Below, in pieces: positions 25,909-34,625 of a DNA stretch of 64,000 nucleotides. Where the stretch lies: contig JAGBAV010000012.1 of the NCBI GenBank assembly GCA_017938795.1, positions 1 to 64,000 of the forward strand, in the 5' to 3' direction. The position numbers were made by a program, and so were the translations under genes. Source of the DNA: Clostridia bacterium. GTDB taxonomy: Bacteria; Bacillota; Clostridia; Christensenellales; Aristaeellaceae. Under the pieces are notes generated by a model that was given only the letters and a program-made list of their open reading frames with translations, was not told where the DNA came from and made no database searches. Numbering within the stretch: the first letter of the stretch is position 1; each line of letters opens with the position of its first letter.

Positions 25909-26433
25909 GTGGCGATGGAACTGGCGATGACAGCGATGCTTGGCGTTGGCGCTGCCGGCATGATGCTGGCAGACGGGGAGCGGCGGCGCATACGGTATGT
26001 GCAGGCCATGCGCAGGTGTCTGCTGCGGATGCATGAGATCATCCGGTTTGAGCAGCCGGAGCTGACCGGACTGCTGCGCCGGATTGACATGAGAACGACC
26101 CGGGAGGAGCGTGAACTCACGCGGATACTGCATGCCTGCGCGGACAGGCTGGCGAACTGTGTCTCTCCACGGCTGGCGCTGCTGTATGCCGGCGAGAGCG
26201 CGAAGATTCCCGGCTACGGCGTGCTGAGCGAGGAGGACCGGGAGGCGTTTGAATGGATTCTGTCCGGGCTTGGCGCCTGCGGCCTTGGAGAGCAGCTGCG
26301 CATGATCGACGAGGCGGACGAGCGTCTTCGCAGACGTGAGGCAGCGCTGGATCAGGAGTCTGCACAGAGAGCGCGCATGATAAGGACGCTCGGCCTGTCC
26401 GGCGGCGCGGCGCTGTTTCTGATTCTGATATAA
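25909..26433 (+). CDS. spoIIIAB: Stage III sporulation protein AB
   Basis: The 174-residue protein has a hydrophobic segment at each end (~3-20 and ~160-174) and a helical middle part with FEQPELTGLLRRI, as in SpoIIIAB, a GspF-like component of the feeding-tube channel. The start is GTG 25909, seven bases after AGGAGG; the nearest ATG (25915) is too far from it. Confidence 0.9.
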   Translation: MAMELAMTAMLGVGAAGMMLADGERRRIRYVQAMRRCLLRMHEIIRFEQPELTGLLRRIDMRTTREERELTRILHACADRLANCVSPRLALLYAGESAKIPGYGVLSEEDREAFEWILSGLGACGLGEQLRMIDEADERLRRREAALDQESAQRARMIRTLGLSGGAALFLILI

Positions 26434-26447
26434 GGGAGGATGCTGCG

Positions 26448-26645
26448 ATGAATATCGATCTTCTGTTTCAGATTGCGGGCGTGGGTATCCTCGTGTTTGC
26501 TGTCAATCAGGTGCTTCAGAAGGCAGGACGGGAGGATATTGCTGTGCTGGCCTCCGTCGCAGGGCTGACGGTTGTGCTGTTCATGGTGGTGGATCTGGTG
26601 GCGCAGATGCTCAACAGCGTTAAAAGTATCTTCGGGCTGTACTGA
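26448..26645 (+). CDS. spoIIIAC: Stage III sporulation protein AC
   Basis: The 65-residue protein consists of two membrane helices with the family pattern FQIAGVGILVFAVNQVLQKAGR and VVDLVAQMLNSVKSIFGLY at the end. The length matches the Bacillus protein. AGGGAGGA is 7 bases from the start. Confidence 0.94.
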   Translation: MNIDLLFQIAGVGILVFAVNQVLQKAGREDIAVLASVAGLTVVLFMVVDLVAQMLNSVKSIFGLY

Positions 26646-26659
26646 AAGGGGGCGTGACG

Positions 26660-27046
26660 GTGGAATGGATGCGGCTGCTTGGCGGCTGTCTGCTTGCCGC
26701 TGTGATGGTGATGGTGCTGCGGCAGATGAATGCGCCTGCCGCCGGTCTGCTGTCAGCGGCGTTCGGTATCATGGCATTAACGGCTATGCTGCCGCAGATC
26801 AGAAGCTACACGGAGGAGATGCTGCGCTTCCTGCAGGGGATCGGACTGGAGGATACCTATTACAGGATAATGCTCAAAGCGGCAGGCATTGTGCTGGTGA
26901 CGCAGATCGCAACGTCTGTCTGCCAGGATATGGGGGCGGTATCCGTTGCAGGGCATGCAGAGATGTGCGGGCGGCTGGCGCTGCTGGGGGTGACGGCGCC
27001 TGTGTTTCTGTCGCTGGCACGCGTTGCGGTCGGCGTGCTTGGCTGA
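26660..27046 (+). CDS. spoIIIAD: Stage III sporulation protein AD
   Basis: The 128-residue membrane protein has four hydrophobic segments and the SpoIIIAD pattern (ISEE-like YYRIMLKAAGIVLVTQIATS followed by CQDMGAVSVAGHAEMCGR). Two in-frame GTGs compete; AAAGGGGG at 26645-26652 touches GTG 26654 and is 7 bases from GTG 26660, so 26660 is chosen. The stop codon overlaps the proposed CTG start of spoIIIAE. Confidence 0.92.
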   Translation: MEWMRLLGGCLLAAVMVMVLRQMNAPAAGLLSAAFGIMALTAMLPQIRSYTEEMLRFLQGIGLEDTYYRIMLKAAGIVLVTQIATSVCQDMGAVSVAGHAEMCGRLALLGVTAPVFLSLARVAVGVLG

Positions 27047-28221
27047 GACGATGCGTCATTCTGCTTGCGGCTGCTGCGCTGCTTGCGCTGGCGCGGGCGG
27101 AGGCTATGGCTGAGCAGATGATTGAGGCGGAAGCCGGGCTGGAGGAGCAGCTGAACAGTGTGATCGACGGACTGGATTTTTCAGCGGTAGCCGGCGATAC
27201 TGTCGGGATCACATGGTCAGGCGAAGCGACGGACAAGGACAGCATCCGGGAGGTGGTTGCGGCGATCAGCCGGGGAGAGACGCTGGATGCAGATGCGCTG
27301 CTGTCCTCGGTTCTGAATCAGTTTCTTCATGAGATCACAGGAAAAGGGCGGCTGATGCTCTCCCTGATGCTCCCCGTGCTGCTGATGGCTGTGCTCAGCC
27401 GTCTGATCTGCGGTCAGGGGAATGCGCTCAGCGGCATGTGCCAGGGGGCCTGCATGACCGTTGTGCTGATTCCGATGATCACGCAGGTCATCGGCGAACT
27501 CGAGAGCACAAAGGAAACGATTGTCTCACTGACCGGGCAGATGGAGCGCATGCTGCCGCTGCTGATCACGCTGCTGACAGCCGTCGGCGGGAGCGCCTCT
27601 TCGGCTTTCTTTCATCCGATGGTTGTAATGGCGTCGGGCAGCATGGTCTTTGCGGCAAGGGAGGTTGTGCTGCGGCTGGTCATCTGTGTTTGCGCTGTGA
27701 CGGCTGTCAATCATCTCTGCGGCGGCGCGCATCTGACGCGTATGGCAAGGCTGCTGCGGAGCGCAGCGTGCTGGCTGCTGGGCGTGAGCTTTACGGTATT
27801 CATCGGAACGATGTCGCTGCAGGGGGTATGCAGCGCGTCGATTGACGGGATTGTGATCCGGGCAGCGAAATATGCTGTGGATAACTTTGTCCCCGTGGTG
27901 GGCGGGATGTTTTCCGATACGATGGACACGCTGATCGGCTGTACGCTCATCGTGAAGAATGCCATGGGCGTCACCTGCGTGCTGACGCTGTGCGGGGTGC
28001 TGCTCAGGCCGATGCTGCATACGCTGTCGTCCGTTGCGGTGATGAAGCTGAGCGCAGCGCTCCTGGAACCGGTTGCACAGGAGCGGATCATTCTGGCAAT
28101 CGGGGATTTCTCGCGTATCATGGTATTGTTTCTCATCACCATGCTCTGCGTCGGCGCGATGTATTTCTTGCTGATTGTACAGCTGCTGCTGGTTGGGAAT
28201 CTGACTGTCCTGCTGAGATAG
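27043..28221 (+). CDS. spoIIIAE: Stage III sporulation protein AE, probable CTG start
   Basis: The 392-residue multispanning protein of the SpoIIIA channel is similar in length to the Bacillus protein. It begins with a clear signal peptide (basic LRRC, hydrophobic VILLAAAALLALA, cleavage after ARAEA), and membrane helices fill the second half. No ATG, GTG or TTG lies in frame ahead of the signal peptide; the only candidate is CTG 27043-27045, overlapping the TGA of spoIIIAD as CTGA. The first in-frame ATG (27106) would delete the signal peptide and sits only two bases from its GGAGG. Translation is probably coupled to spoIIIAD. Confidence 0.85.
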   Translation: MRRCVILLAAAALLALARAEAMAEQMIEAEAGLEEQLNSVIDGLDFSAVAGDTVGITWSGEATDKDSIREVVAAISRGETLDADALLSSVLNQFLHEITGKGRLMLSLMLPVLLMAVLSRLICGQGNALSGMCQGACMTVVLIPMITQVIGELESTKETIVSLTGQMERMLPLLITLLTAVGGSASSAFFHPMVVMASGSMVFAAREVVLRLVICVCAVTAVNHLCGGAHLTRMARLLRSAACWLLGVSFTVFIGTMSLQGVCSASIDGIVIRAAKYAVDNFVPVVGGMFSDTMDTLIGCTLIVKNAMGVTCVLTLCGVLLRPMLHTLSSVAVMKLSAALLEPVAQERIILAIGDFSRIMVLFLITMLCVGAMYFLLIVQLLLVGNLTVLLR

Positions 28222-28233
28222 AGAGGAAAAGCA

Positions 28234-28443
28234 ATGATGACGCTTGTGGGCGGATTATGCGGCCTTTGCGCAATTGGCGCCTTGCTGGAAATGATCCTTC
28301 CGGATGGGAATGCGCGTGAGAATCTGCGGCTGATCTGCGGGCTGCTGATGCTGCTGTACGTGCTGCAGGGGATTCAGAAGCTTGGCGAATCGGCTGTGAA
28401 TGCGTCAAGTGCTGCGGAGCTGATGGATGTGCTGATCGGATAA
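28234..28443 (+). CDS. spoIIIAF: Short stage III sporulation protein AF
   Basis: The 69-residue protein keeps the two membrane helices of SpoIIIAF (VGGLCGLCAIGALLEMILPD and LRLICGLLMLLYVLQGIQKL) but stops where the soluble domain of the ~200-residue Bacillus protein begins. The gene ends cleanly, 14 bases before spoIIIAG, with no trace of a frameshifted remainder. Identification rests on the helix pattern and on its exact place between AE and AG. Confidence 0.82.
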   Translation: MMTLVGGLCGLCAIGALLEMILPDGNARENLRLICGLLMLLYVLQGIQKLGESAVNASSAAELMDVLIG

Positions 28444-28457
28444 AGGGGGACTGTGCG

Positions 28458-28832
28458 ATGTGGGGCAGAATCAGGGCGATATGCACGCCGCAGACAGCGC
28501 TGTATCTTGCGCTGATGCTGGCGGTCTCCTGCCTGCTTCTTTCGCGTGCGGAAACGAAACAGACCGTCGGTCTTGAAATGCGCGCATCACAGATTCTCTC
28601 GCGGATAGACGGTGCAGGAGAGGTGCAGGTGGTGATTGCCATGAGCGGCGAAATGATGGGAGGCGTGACGGGAGGACTGGCTGCCCGACAGGAACAGCAG
28701 ACGCCTGTCGGTGCGGTTGCCGTCGCGGAAGGTGCGGATGATCCGATTGTCGCAATGCGCATTGTACAGACGCTGAGCTCGCTGCTGGGGCTGCCGGCGG
28801 CTGCGATCAGCGTAGTGGACGGAGGTGGATAA
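28458..28832 (+). CDS. spoIIIAG: Short stage III sporulation protein AG
   Basis: The 124-residue protein has one membrane helix (~12-29) and a small exported domain with the SpoIIIAG signature: LEMRASQILSRIDGAGEVQV, then VGAVAVAEGADDP and a final ISVV strand. In Bacillus SpoIIIAG is about 229 residues and forms a large ring through its ring-building motif domain; this form is about half as long, so much of the insertion between the strands is absent. AAGGGGGA precedes the start. Confidence 0.85.
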   Translation: MWGRIRAICTPQTALYLALMLAVSCLLLSRAETKQTVGLEMRASQILSRIDGAGEVQVVIAMSGEMMGGVTGGLAARQEQQTPVGAVAVAEGADDPIVAMRIVQTLSSLLGLPAAAISVVDGGG

Positions 28833-28835
28833 CGG

Positions 28836-29360
28836 ATGAGCATAAATGATGCGGGTATGCGGAGCAGACGTGTGTATACAGGGCTGTTTCTTCTGGTTCT
28901 GCTTGGCGTCAGCGCATATCTTGGTGCGAGGCCGGAACGAAGCGCAGGCACTGCCGCCGTGCCTGTGACAAGGCGCTCTCTAGAAAGCGCAGAGAATACG
29001 GCTCATGAGAGAATGACGCTCACTCAGGTGCAGCAGCGGCTTGATGCGGAGAGGGAAAAGGAGATCGGGCTCCTTGAGGCTGTGCTCGCCGGAGACGGAG
29101 CGGAAGCAAAAGAGAATGCTGCAGCACAGAAAGAAGAACTGCTGCGGCGCATGGAGACAGAGGCTCAGGCAAGATTCATACTGGATGGTCTTGGCGCGGC
29201 TTCTGCAGTCTGCTGCGGAGCGGGGATGATAACGGTATTCCTTGAAGAGATCGCGGGAACAGATACAGAACAGATGGTGCGCCTGCATGAGGCGGTGTGT
29301 TCGCAGACAGGAATGGCGGCGGATAATGTGAAAATCATTCTGGTAAAAAATGAAACATAA
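28836..29360 (+). CDS. spoIIIAH: Stage III sporulation protein AH
   Basis: The 174-residue protein has one membrane helix (~14-30) and a secretin-like ring-building domain outside the mother cell (EAQARFILDGLGAASAVCC, ending MAADNVKIILVKN). In the known system it binds SpoIIQ from the forespore. A coiled-coil-prone stretch (~65-110) precedes the domain. Last gene of the operon; no terminator is visible before the asp23 promoter. Confidence 0.92.
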   Translation: MSINDAGMRSRRVYTGLFLLVLLGVSAYLGARPERSAGTAAVPVTRRSLESAENTAHERMTLTQVQQRLDAEREKEIGLLEAVLAGDGAEAKENAAAQKEELLRRMETEAQARFILDGLGAASAVCCGAGMITVFLEEIAGTDTEQMVRLHEAVCSQTGMAADNVKIILVKNET

Positions 29361-29362
29361 GA

Positions 29363-29391
29363 TTGTACAGCGGGAAAAAATCTGCTATACT
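29363..29391 (+). promoter_or_regulatory. Sigma-A promoter of the asp23 operon
   Basis: TTGTAC (29363-29368), a 17-bp spacer and TATACT (29386-29391) with TG at 29383-29384 as extended -10. It lies 30 bases before the asp23 start. Confidence 0.88.
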
Positions 29392-29420
29392 AATGAGTAA
29401 CCATAGGGAGGTGTATTGAA

Positions 29421-30002
29421 ATGAATGAGAATGTGACCATCGATATGGAGAAGACCCAGGAGAACGGTCAGATCACATATGCTAATGAAGTTATCTCTAC
29501 CATCGTGACTGTGGCAACGACGGAAGTGGACGGCATCTCCGGCATTGCAGGCTCCGGCTCGATTACCGGCCTGCTGGCCAAGGGTAAGACGCCGCGCGGC
29601 GTGCGCGTGGATATGGACGGCGCGGATGTGAATGTTGACGTCAGCGTGACTGTCGATTACGGCATGCCGATTCAGAAGGTCGGCCGCAATGCGCAGGAGA
29701 ATATCCGCAAATCCATCGAGTCCATGACCGGCCTGCATGTGGAGAAGGTTGATCTGCATGTGGTTGGCGTGAGCTTTGAAAAGGAGAACAAGGAGATGCA
29801 GCAGAGCCAGAAGCTGGCCGAGGTCTCCTTTGAGGAGGAGCGTCCTGCGATCGAGGAGCCTGCGTCTGAGGATGAGGAGCCTGTGAAGGAAGAGCAGGAA
29901 GCGCCCGCTGCTGCGGATGAGGCGGAGAAGGAAGAAGAGACTGTGGACGCCGAGGAAGCCGAGCCGGAGACGGAAGAGGCCGAGGCAGAGGACGAAAAAT
30001 AA
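29421..30002 (+). CDS. Asp23/Gls24 family envelope stress protein with acidic tail
   Basis: The 193-residue protein has an Asp23 domain (~1-118: ITYANEVISTIVTVATTEVD, GISGIAGSG, and VDLHVVGVSFE at its end) and then about 75 residues composed mainly of Glu, Ala and Asp, which should be disordered. Asp23 proteins coat the inner face of the membrane through AmaP, encoded next. The long acidic tail is longer than in the Staphylococcus protein. AGGGAGGTG gives a strong ribosome binding site. Confidence 0.93.
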   Translation: MNENVTIDMEKTQENGQITYANEVISTIVTVATTEVDGISGIAGSGSITGLLAKGKTPRGVRVDMDGADVNVDVSVTVDYGMPIQKVGRNAQENIRKSIESMTGLHVEKVDLHVVGVSFEKENKEMQQSQKLAEVSFEEERPAIEEPASEDEEPVKEEQEAPAAADEAEKEEETVDAEEAEPETEEAEAEDEK

Positions 30003-30029
30003 TACAATACCATTGGGAGGATATACGTC

Positions 30030-30869
30030 ATGAAACACCCTGTGAAGGATAGGCTCCTTATTCTGCTGTGTGCGCTGGTTGCCCTGTGCGGCACCGTTGC
30101 TGCGGTGGCTCTGATTCTTGGCAAAGTGACGCTTGAGCCGGTGCTCTATCTGCTTGAGCGCGCCTCCTACATGGGCCCGAAGACCAAGATTGTGCTTGGC
30201 GTGATCGCGCTTGTGTTTGCGCTGTTTGCCCTGCTGCTGATCCGCATCACGCTCCCGGCGAAGAAGAAGCGCTCCAGCACCTTTGCGATCCAGCAGAACG
30301 AGAACGGTATGGTCCGCATCTCTCTCAAGGCGCTGGATACCCTTGTGCAGAAGTGCCTTGGCAAGCATGCCGAGCTGAAGGTTGTTTCTTCCTCTCTGTA
30401 CAGCGATGAGCAGAGCGTCCGTGTGGATGTGCATATCGCGCTGCAGTCCGATATCAGCATGCCGCTGGCGATCTCCGCCCTGCAGAAGCAGATCAAGAAG
30501 TATCTTGAAGCCTGCTCCGGCGTTGTGGTGAAGGAAGTCCGTATCTTTGTTGACGGCACGCTGCCGGCCAACGAGGAGACCGCGAAGTCCCCGTTTGCGA
30601 TCCCGGCCTCCCTGCTGGGCGCTGAGCAGGAAACCCTGCCCGCCGCGAAGGAAGAGGAGCAGGAGATTGTGATCGAAGTGCCGAAGGCTGAGGAGAAGAA
30701 GGAAGAGCCGGCCCCCGCCGCGCAGCCCGAGCAGGAGCCCGCCGCAGAGCCGGAAGAGGAGCAGCCTGCTGAGGAAGCTGCGCCTGCCGAGCAGGAGCAG
30801 AATCCGAGCTGGACGCAGTCCGAGCCGCTGTTCTCTGACAGCACGGACGAGTACGGTCTGAAGAGGTGA
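30030..30869 (+). CDS. amaP: Alkaline shock response membrane anchor protein AmaP
   Basis: The 279-residue protein has two N-terminal membrane helices (~8-32 and ~51-74), a soluble domain related to Asp23 (~85-185, MVRISLKALDTLVQKC, VVVKEVRIFVDG) and a ~75-residue low-complexity tail rich in Glu, Pro and Ala. AmaP anchors Asp23 at the cytoplasmic membrane. The tail mirrors that of the Asp23 gene before it. Confidence 0.9.
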   Translation: MKHPVKDRLLILLCALVALCGTVAAVALILGKVTLEPVLYLLERASYMGPKTKIVLGVIALVFALFALLLIRITLPAKKKRSSTFAIQQNENGMVRISLKALDTLVQKCLGKHAELKVVSSSLYSDEQSVRVDVHIALQSDISMPLAISALQKQIKKYLEACSGVVVKEVRIFVDGTLPANEETAKSPFAIPASLLGAEQETLPAAKEEEQEIVIEVPKAEEKKEEPAPAAQPEQEPAAEPEEEQPAEEAAPAEQEQNPSWTQSEPLFSDSTDEYGLKR

Positions 30870-30874
30870 GAAGC

Positions 30875-31120
30875 ATGATGGATGTCAGGTCCTTCTTCAG
30901 TCAGCTGCTGACCACCGGCACAGCCGCATGCACGGTCTTCTGTGCCGTGATTGGCTTTGTGTTTGCGATCCTCTGCCTGTCCATCGGCGTTGGCAAGACG
31001 CTGATCATCGCGCTGTTCTGCGGCATTGGTGCGTTTATCGGCGGCGTAAAGGATAAGCGCGCTGTCTTCATGAGAATAAAGCATTTCTTCAGCGACGATG
31101 GCGGCGACATGGCCGAGTGA
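30875..31120 (+). CDS. DUF2273 small membrane protein
   Basis: The 81-residue protein has two membrane helices with the DUF2273 arrangement (FCAVIGFVFAILCLSIGVGK, IIALFCGIGAFIGGVKD), which usually accompanies Asp23 and AmaP in Firmicutes. Its role is unknown. GAGGTGAG at 30864-30871 overlaps the amaP stop; ATG 30875 and 30878 are both possible starts, while GTG 30866 lies inside the binding site itself. Confidence 0.88.
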   Translation: MMDVRSFFSQLLTTGTAACTVFCAVIGFVFAILCLSIGVGKTLIIALFCGIGAFIGGVKDKRAVFMRIKHFFSDDGGDMAE

Positions 31121-31161
31121 TTCCCTACATACAGATACAAATTTGATCGGAGTAGAACAAT

Positions 31162-31566
31162 ATGGCGCGTCCTATTGCACGTGAAGCTGCGATGCAGCTT
31201 GTGTTTGAACAACTCTTTGGCGGAGAAGGCGAGGCGGAGACGCTCGTTGATCTGATTGATTATGCGCCCGGTGATAAGGATAAGGCGTATATCGAGTCCG
31301 TGGTGGCGGGTGTGCGTGAGCATGCTGCCGAGCTTGACGAGGAGATTTCCTCCTGTCTTCGCGGCTGGACGATTCAGCGCCTGTCCCGGGTCGATCTCTC
31401 TATTCTTCGTCTTTCTGTGTATGAGATGAAGTACGGTGATGTTCCTGTTGCCGTCTCGATCAACGAGGCTGTCGAGCTGACGAGGAAGTATTCCTCTGAG
31501 AATTCCTGCCCGTTTATCAACGGCGTGCTGGGCACGATCAGCAGGAGGATGAAGGCAAAAGCATGA
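31162..31566 (+). CDS. nusB: Transcription antitermination factor NusB
   Basis: The 134-residue all-helical RNA-binding protein carries the family features REAAMQLVFEQLF at the start and SILRLSVYEMKY, VAVSINEAVELTRKYS, INGVLG in the second half. NusB works with NusE on boxA RNA in rRNA operons. It opens the long operon that ends with recN. Confidence 0.95.
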   Translation: MARPIAREAAMQLVFEQLFGGEGEAETLVDLIDYAPGDKDKAYIESVVAGVREHAAELDEEISSCLRGWTIQRLSRVDLSILRLSVYEMKYGDVPVAVSINEAVELTRKYSSENSCPFINGVLGTISRRMKAKA

Positions 31567-32582
31567 AGGCTGTGCTTGGCATAGACACGAGCTGCTACAC
31601 GACGTCGGCGGCTCTTGTGTCGCTGGATGGTGAGATCCTCGCATCCTCCCGCAGGCTTCTCGTTGTGGAAGAGGGAGAGCGGGGTCTGCAGCAGTCCCAA
31701 GGGCTGTTTCAGCATGTCAAAAACCTGCCGGATATGATTGCCGGTGTGATGGCGGATGCTAAGGATATACAGGTCTGTGCCGTATGTGCCAGCGTACGCC
31801 CGCGCCCGGTGGAAGAATCGTATATGCCCGTTTTCCGTGCGGGTGATAGTCAGGCGCGCGCAGCGGCAGCATTGCTGTGCGTGCCTTTTTATCCATCGAG
31901 CCATCAGGAGGGGCATGTCCGTGCAGCGCTGGTTGATTCCGGTGTGAATGAGCAAAGGCCCTTCCTTGCGCTGCATCTGTCCGGCGGCACGACGGAGATC
32001 CTCTCCTGCGATCAGGGGGCGCTCTCGCTGCTGGGCGGAAGCCTTGACCTGCATGCAGGGCAGCTGATTGACAGAATCGGCGTGCGCATGGGGCTGGGTT
32101 TCCCGGCAGGGCCTGCGCTGGAGCGGCTGGCGATGGACGGGGTGCGCAGCGGGCTTGTGAAGGGGCTGATCGGCGTATCGATCAAGGGCGTCAGCTGCAA
32201 CATGGCCGGCGCGGAAAACAAGGCGGCGCTGTGGCTTGAGCAGGGAGAGATGTCCCGTGAGCAGATTGCTGCTGAGATATTCGATTTTCTGAGCAGATCG
32301 ATTATCCGCATGATCGAGAATGCATGCAAACAGACCGGCAGTCGGCAGGCGCTGCTTGCCGGCGGTGTGGCTTCTTCAACGCTCCTTCGCGAGATGCTGA
32401 CAGAGAGGGCGAAGAAGCGCAGACTGACCTGCAGTCTGCATTATGCAAGGCCGGAGCTTTCCGGTGACAATGCCGTGGGTGTCGCGCTGCTTGGCGCGCA
32501 GATGCATGCGGCGGCAATGAGACAGAAATTAGCAGGCAAATCTTTGGATTTGCCGACGGAGGGAACATGGCTGCGATTTTGA
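31563..32582 (+). CDS. TsaD/Kae1-like ASKHA protein (TsaD paralogue)
   Basis: The 339-residue protein has the ASKHA nucleotide-binding fold of Tsa[16 protein letters not shown] at the start, a metal-site motif HQEGH (TsaD usually HMEGH), LHLSGGTTE and [14 protein letters not shown]. It looks more divergent from TsaD than orthologues usually are, and in clostridia a second TsaD-like gene often sits by nusB and folD, so the true t6A enzyme is probably elsewhere. No tsaB or tsaE is nearby. Function of this paralogue is unknown. Confidence 0.8.
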   Translation: MKAVLGIDTSCYTTSAALVSLDGEILASSRRLLVVEEGERGLQQSQGLFQHVKNLPDMIAGVMADAKDIQVCAVCASVRPRPVEESYMPVFRAGDSQARAAAALLCVPFYPSSHQEGHVRAALVDSGVNEQRPFLALHLSGGTTEILSCDQGALSLLGGSLDLHAGQLIDRIGVRMGLGFPAGPALERLAMDGVRSGLVKGLIGVSIKGVSCNMAGAENKAALWLEQGEMSREQIAAEIFDFLSRSIIRMIENACKQTGSRQALLAGGVASSTLLREMLTERAKKRRLTCSLHYARPELSGDNAVGVALLGAQMHAAAMRQKLAGKSLDLPTEGTWLRF

Positions 32583-33412
32583 TTGATGGCCGCGCTGTTG
32601 CTGCCAAATGGAAGGGCGATCTTGCATTGCAGGCCGCGGAACTATCTGCTGACGGCACTGAGCCGCATCTGGCGGTTGTTCTGGTGGGCGATAACGCCGC
32701 CAGTCAGGTCTATGTCCGCAACAAGGAAAATGCCTGCAGAAAGGCCGGAATCCGCTCTACGGTAATCCGCCTTGCAGAGGACTGTGATCAGGAACAGCTC
32801 GAGAATACGGTGCGTTCGCTCAATGACGACGCCGGTGTGCATGGCATTCTGGTTCAGCTCCCGCTGCCGCGCCATCTTGATGAAGCAGCTGTGCTGCGGC
32901 TGATCGATCCTAACAAGGACGTCGACGGATTCCATGCGATGAATTCCGGCAGACTGATGAACGGACAGAAGGGGTTTATCCCGTGCACGCCTCTTGGCGT
33001 GATGAAACTGCTTGAAGCGTATGACATTCCCGTCAGTGGGAAGCATGCCGTAGTGATCGGCCGCAGCAACATCGTCGGTAAGCCGATGGCGATGCTGCTC
33101 CTTGCGGCGGATGCGACGGTAACGGTTTGTCATTCGAAGACGGAGAATCTGAAGGAGCTTGTCCGTCAGGCGGATATCGTCGTTGCAGCAGTCGGGCGTG
33201 CTGCCTTTGTCACGGCTGATATGATCAAGCCCGGGGCTGTGGTGATCGATGTGGGTATCAACCGTGTCGACGGCGCGATTGTCGGCGATGTGGATCCTGC
33301 CGCTGCAGAGGCGGCGGGCTATCTGACGCCCGTCCCCGGCGGTGTGGGCCAGATGACCATCGCGATGCTGCTGCATAACACGCTGGAAGCGGTAAGGGAA
33401 TATGGCAGGTAA
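32567..33412 (+). CDS. folD: Methylene-THF dehydrogenase / methenyl-THF cyclohydrolase FolD
   Basis: The 281-residue bifunctional enzyme interconverts methylene- and formyl-tetrahydrofolate. Catalytic Tyr49 and Lys53 sit in [15 protein letters not shown] and the Rossmann motif [14 protein letters not shown] follow, and the C-terminal signature reads PGGVGQMT (257-264) where PGGVGPMT is almost invariant. It overlaps the TsaD-like gene by 16 bases and xseA by 11. Confidence 0.95.
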   Translation: MAAILIDGRAVAAKWKGDLALQAAELSADGTEPHLAVVLVGDNAASQVYVRNKENACRKAGIRSTVIRLAEDCDQEQLENTVRSLNDDAGVHGILVQLPLPRHLDEAAVLRLIDPNKDVDGFHAMNSGRLMNGQKGFIPCTPLGVMKLLEAYDIPVSGKHAVVIGRSNIVGKPMAMLLLAADATVTVCHSKTENLKELVRQADIVVAAVGRAAFVTADMIKPGAVVIDVGINRVDGAIVGDVDPAAAEAAGYLTPVPGGVGQMTIAMLLHNTLEAVREYGR

Positions 33413-34625
33413 GCTCACACTCTCTGTATCGCAGCTCAATGAATATGTGCGCCGGACGCTGCAGATGGATCCCATGCTTGCCAGAATTGATCTGCAGGGT
33501 GAGATCAGCAATCTGAAGCTGCATCAGAGCGGGATGCTGTTCTTTACGCTCAAGGATGATCTGGCGTCGATCGCCTGTACGATGATGGAATGCGACGTAC
33601 AGCGGTTGTCCTCAATGCCGTTTGAAGGCATGCGCGTCGTGCTCACGGGCAGCGTCGGGTTGTATACGCGTGCAGGCCGTTATCAGTTCTATGCGTCTGA
33701 GCTCCGGGCGGAGGGAGTCGGCGCGCTGTATGAGAGGCTGCTTGCGCTCAAAGGGAAACTGTCGGCTGAGGGGCTGTTTGCGCCGGAGCGGAAGAGACCG
33801 CTGCCGGCATATGTGAAGACGATCGGCGTTGTGACATCACCAACAGGCGCTGTTATCCATGATATCTGTCATGTGGCGTTCCGGCGGGATCCGTGTGCGC
33901 ACATTCTGCTCTGTCCTTCCAGGGTACAGGGCGTCGGCGCGGATGAGGAGATTGTTCGCGCGATTGGTATGCTGGAGCAGATCGAGGCTGTCAGCGTGAT
34001 TATTGTCGCACGCGGCGGCGGATCCATGGAAGACCTTTGGAATTTCAATGAGGAATGCGTTGTCCGCGCCATCGCGCAGTGCAGAAAGCCTGTGATCTCG
34101 GCGGTCGGACATGAAACCGACGTCACGCTGAGCGATCTCGCTGCGGATCTGCGGGCGCCGACGCCTTCGGCGGCTGCGGAATGCGCTGTCCCGATTCGGA
34201 AGGAAACGGAGAACAGACTCCGGTCTGCAAAGGAAGCGCTGAGCGCCGGTCTGCGCGGCAGGCTTGAGGAAGCGCAGGGAAGTCTGACGCTTCTGCGGAC
34301 AAGGCTTGAAGCGGGGAATCCTGCGCGGCAAATCGGCGCGGAGCAGGAGCGCCTTGAGCGGGCAAAGAAAGCGATGCGCAGCGGCATGATGATGACAATG
34401 TCCCGTGCACAGGACAGGCTTGATAAGGGCCGCCGCGATCTGCAGCTGCTCAGCCCGTATGGCGTGCTGGCGCGAGGGTATGCGATTGTCATGAGGGGCG
34501 GAACGGCGGCTGAGCGTGCAGAGCAGATCATGCCGGGTGACGACGTGACGCTGCGCTTTGCCGATGGCACGGCCTGGGCGACGGTCAGCCGTGTGAGTAT
34601 CAATCAGAATGAGGAAGAAACATGA
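33402..34625 (+). CDS. xseA: Exodeoxyribonuclease VII large subunit
   Basis: The 407-residue subunit has an N-terminal OB fold ([31 protein letters not shown]) and the catalytic core with the family motifs [24 protein letters not shown] and [28 protein letters not shown], then a long coiled coil. The holoenzyme with XseB degrades single-stranded DNA from both ends. It overlaps xseB by ATGA. Confidence 0.95.
   Translation: MAGKLTLSVSQLNEYVRRTLQMDPMLARIDLQGEISNLKLHQSGMLFFTLKDDLASIACTMMECDVQRLSSMPFEGMRVVLTGSVGLYTRAGRYQFYASELRAEGVGALYERLLALKGKLSAEGLFAPERKRPLPAYVKTIGVVTSPTGAVIHDICHVAFRRDPCAHILLCPSRVQGVGADEEIVRAIGMLEQIEAVSVIIVARGGGSMEDLWNFNEECVVRAIAQCRKPVISAVGHETDVTLSDLAADLRAPTPSAAAECAVPIRKETENRLRSAKEALSAGLRGRLEEAQGSLTLLRTRLEAGNPARQIGAEQERLERAKKAMRSGMMMTMSRAQDRLDKGRRDLQLLSPYGVLARGYAIVMRGGTAAERAEQIMPGDDVTLRFADGTAWATVSRVSINQNEEET

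Noticed and set aside
26572..27042. Long frame that would extend SpoIIIAE upstream to 549 residues
   Set aside because: It runs through spoIIIAC and spoIIIAD in another frame, and its protein sequence is Cys/Gly-rich noise. SpoIIIAE begins at the signal peptide.
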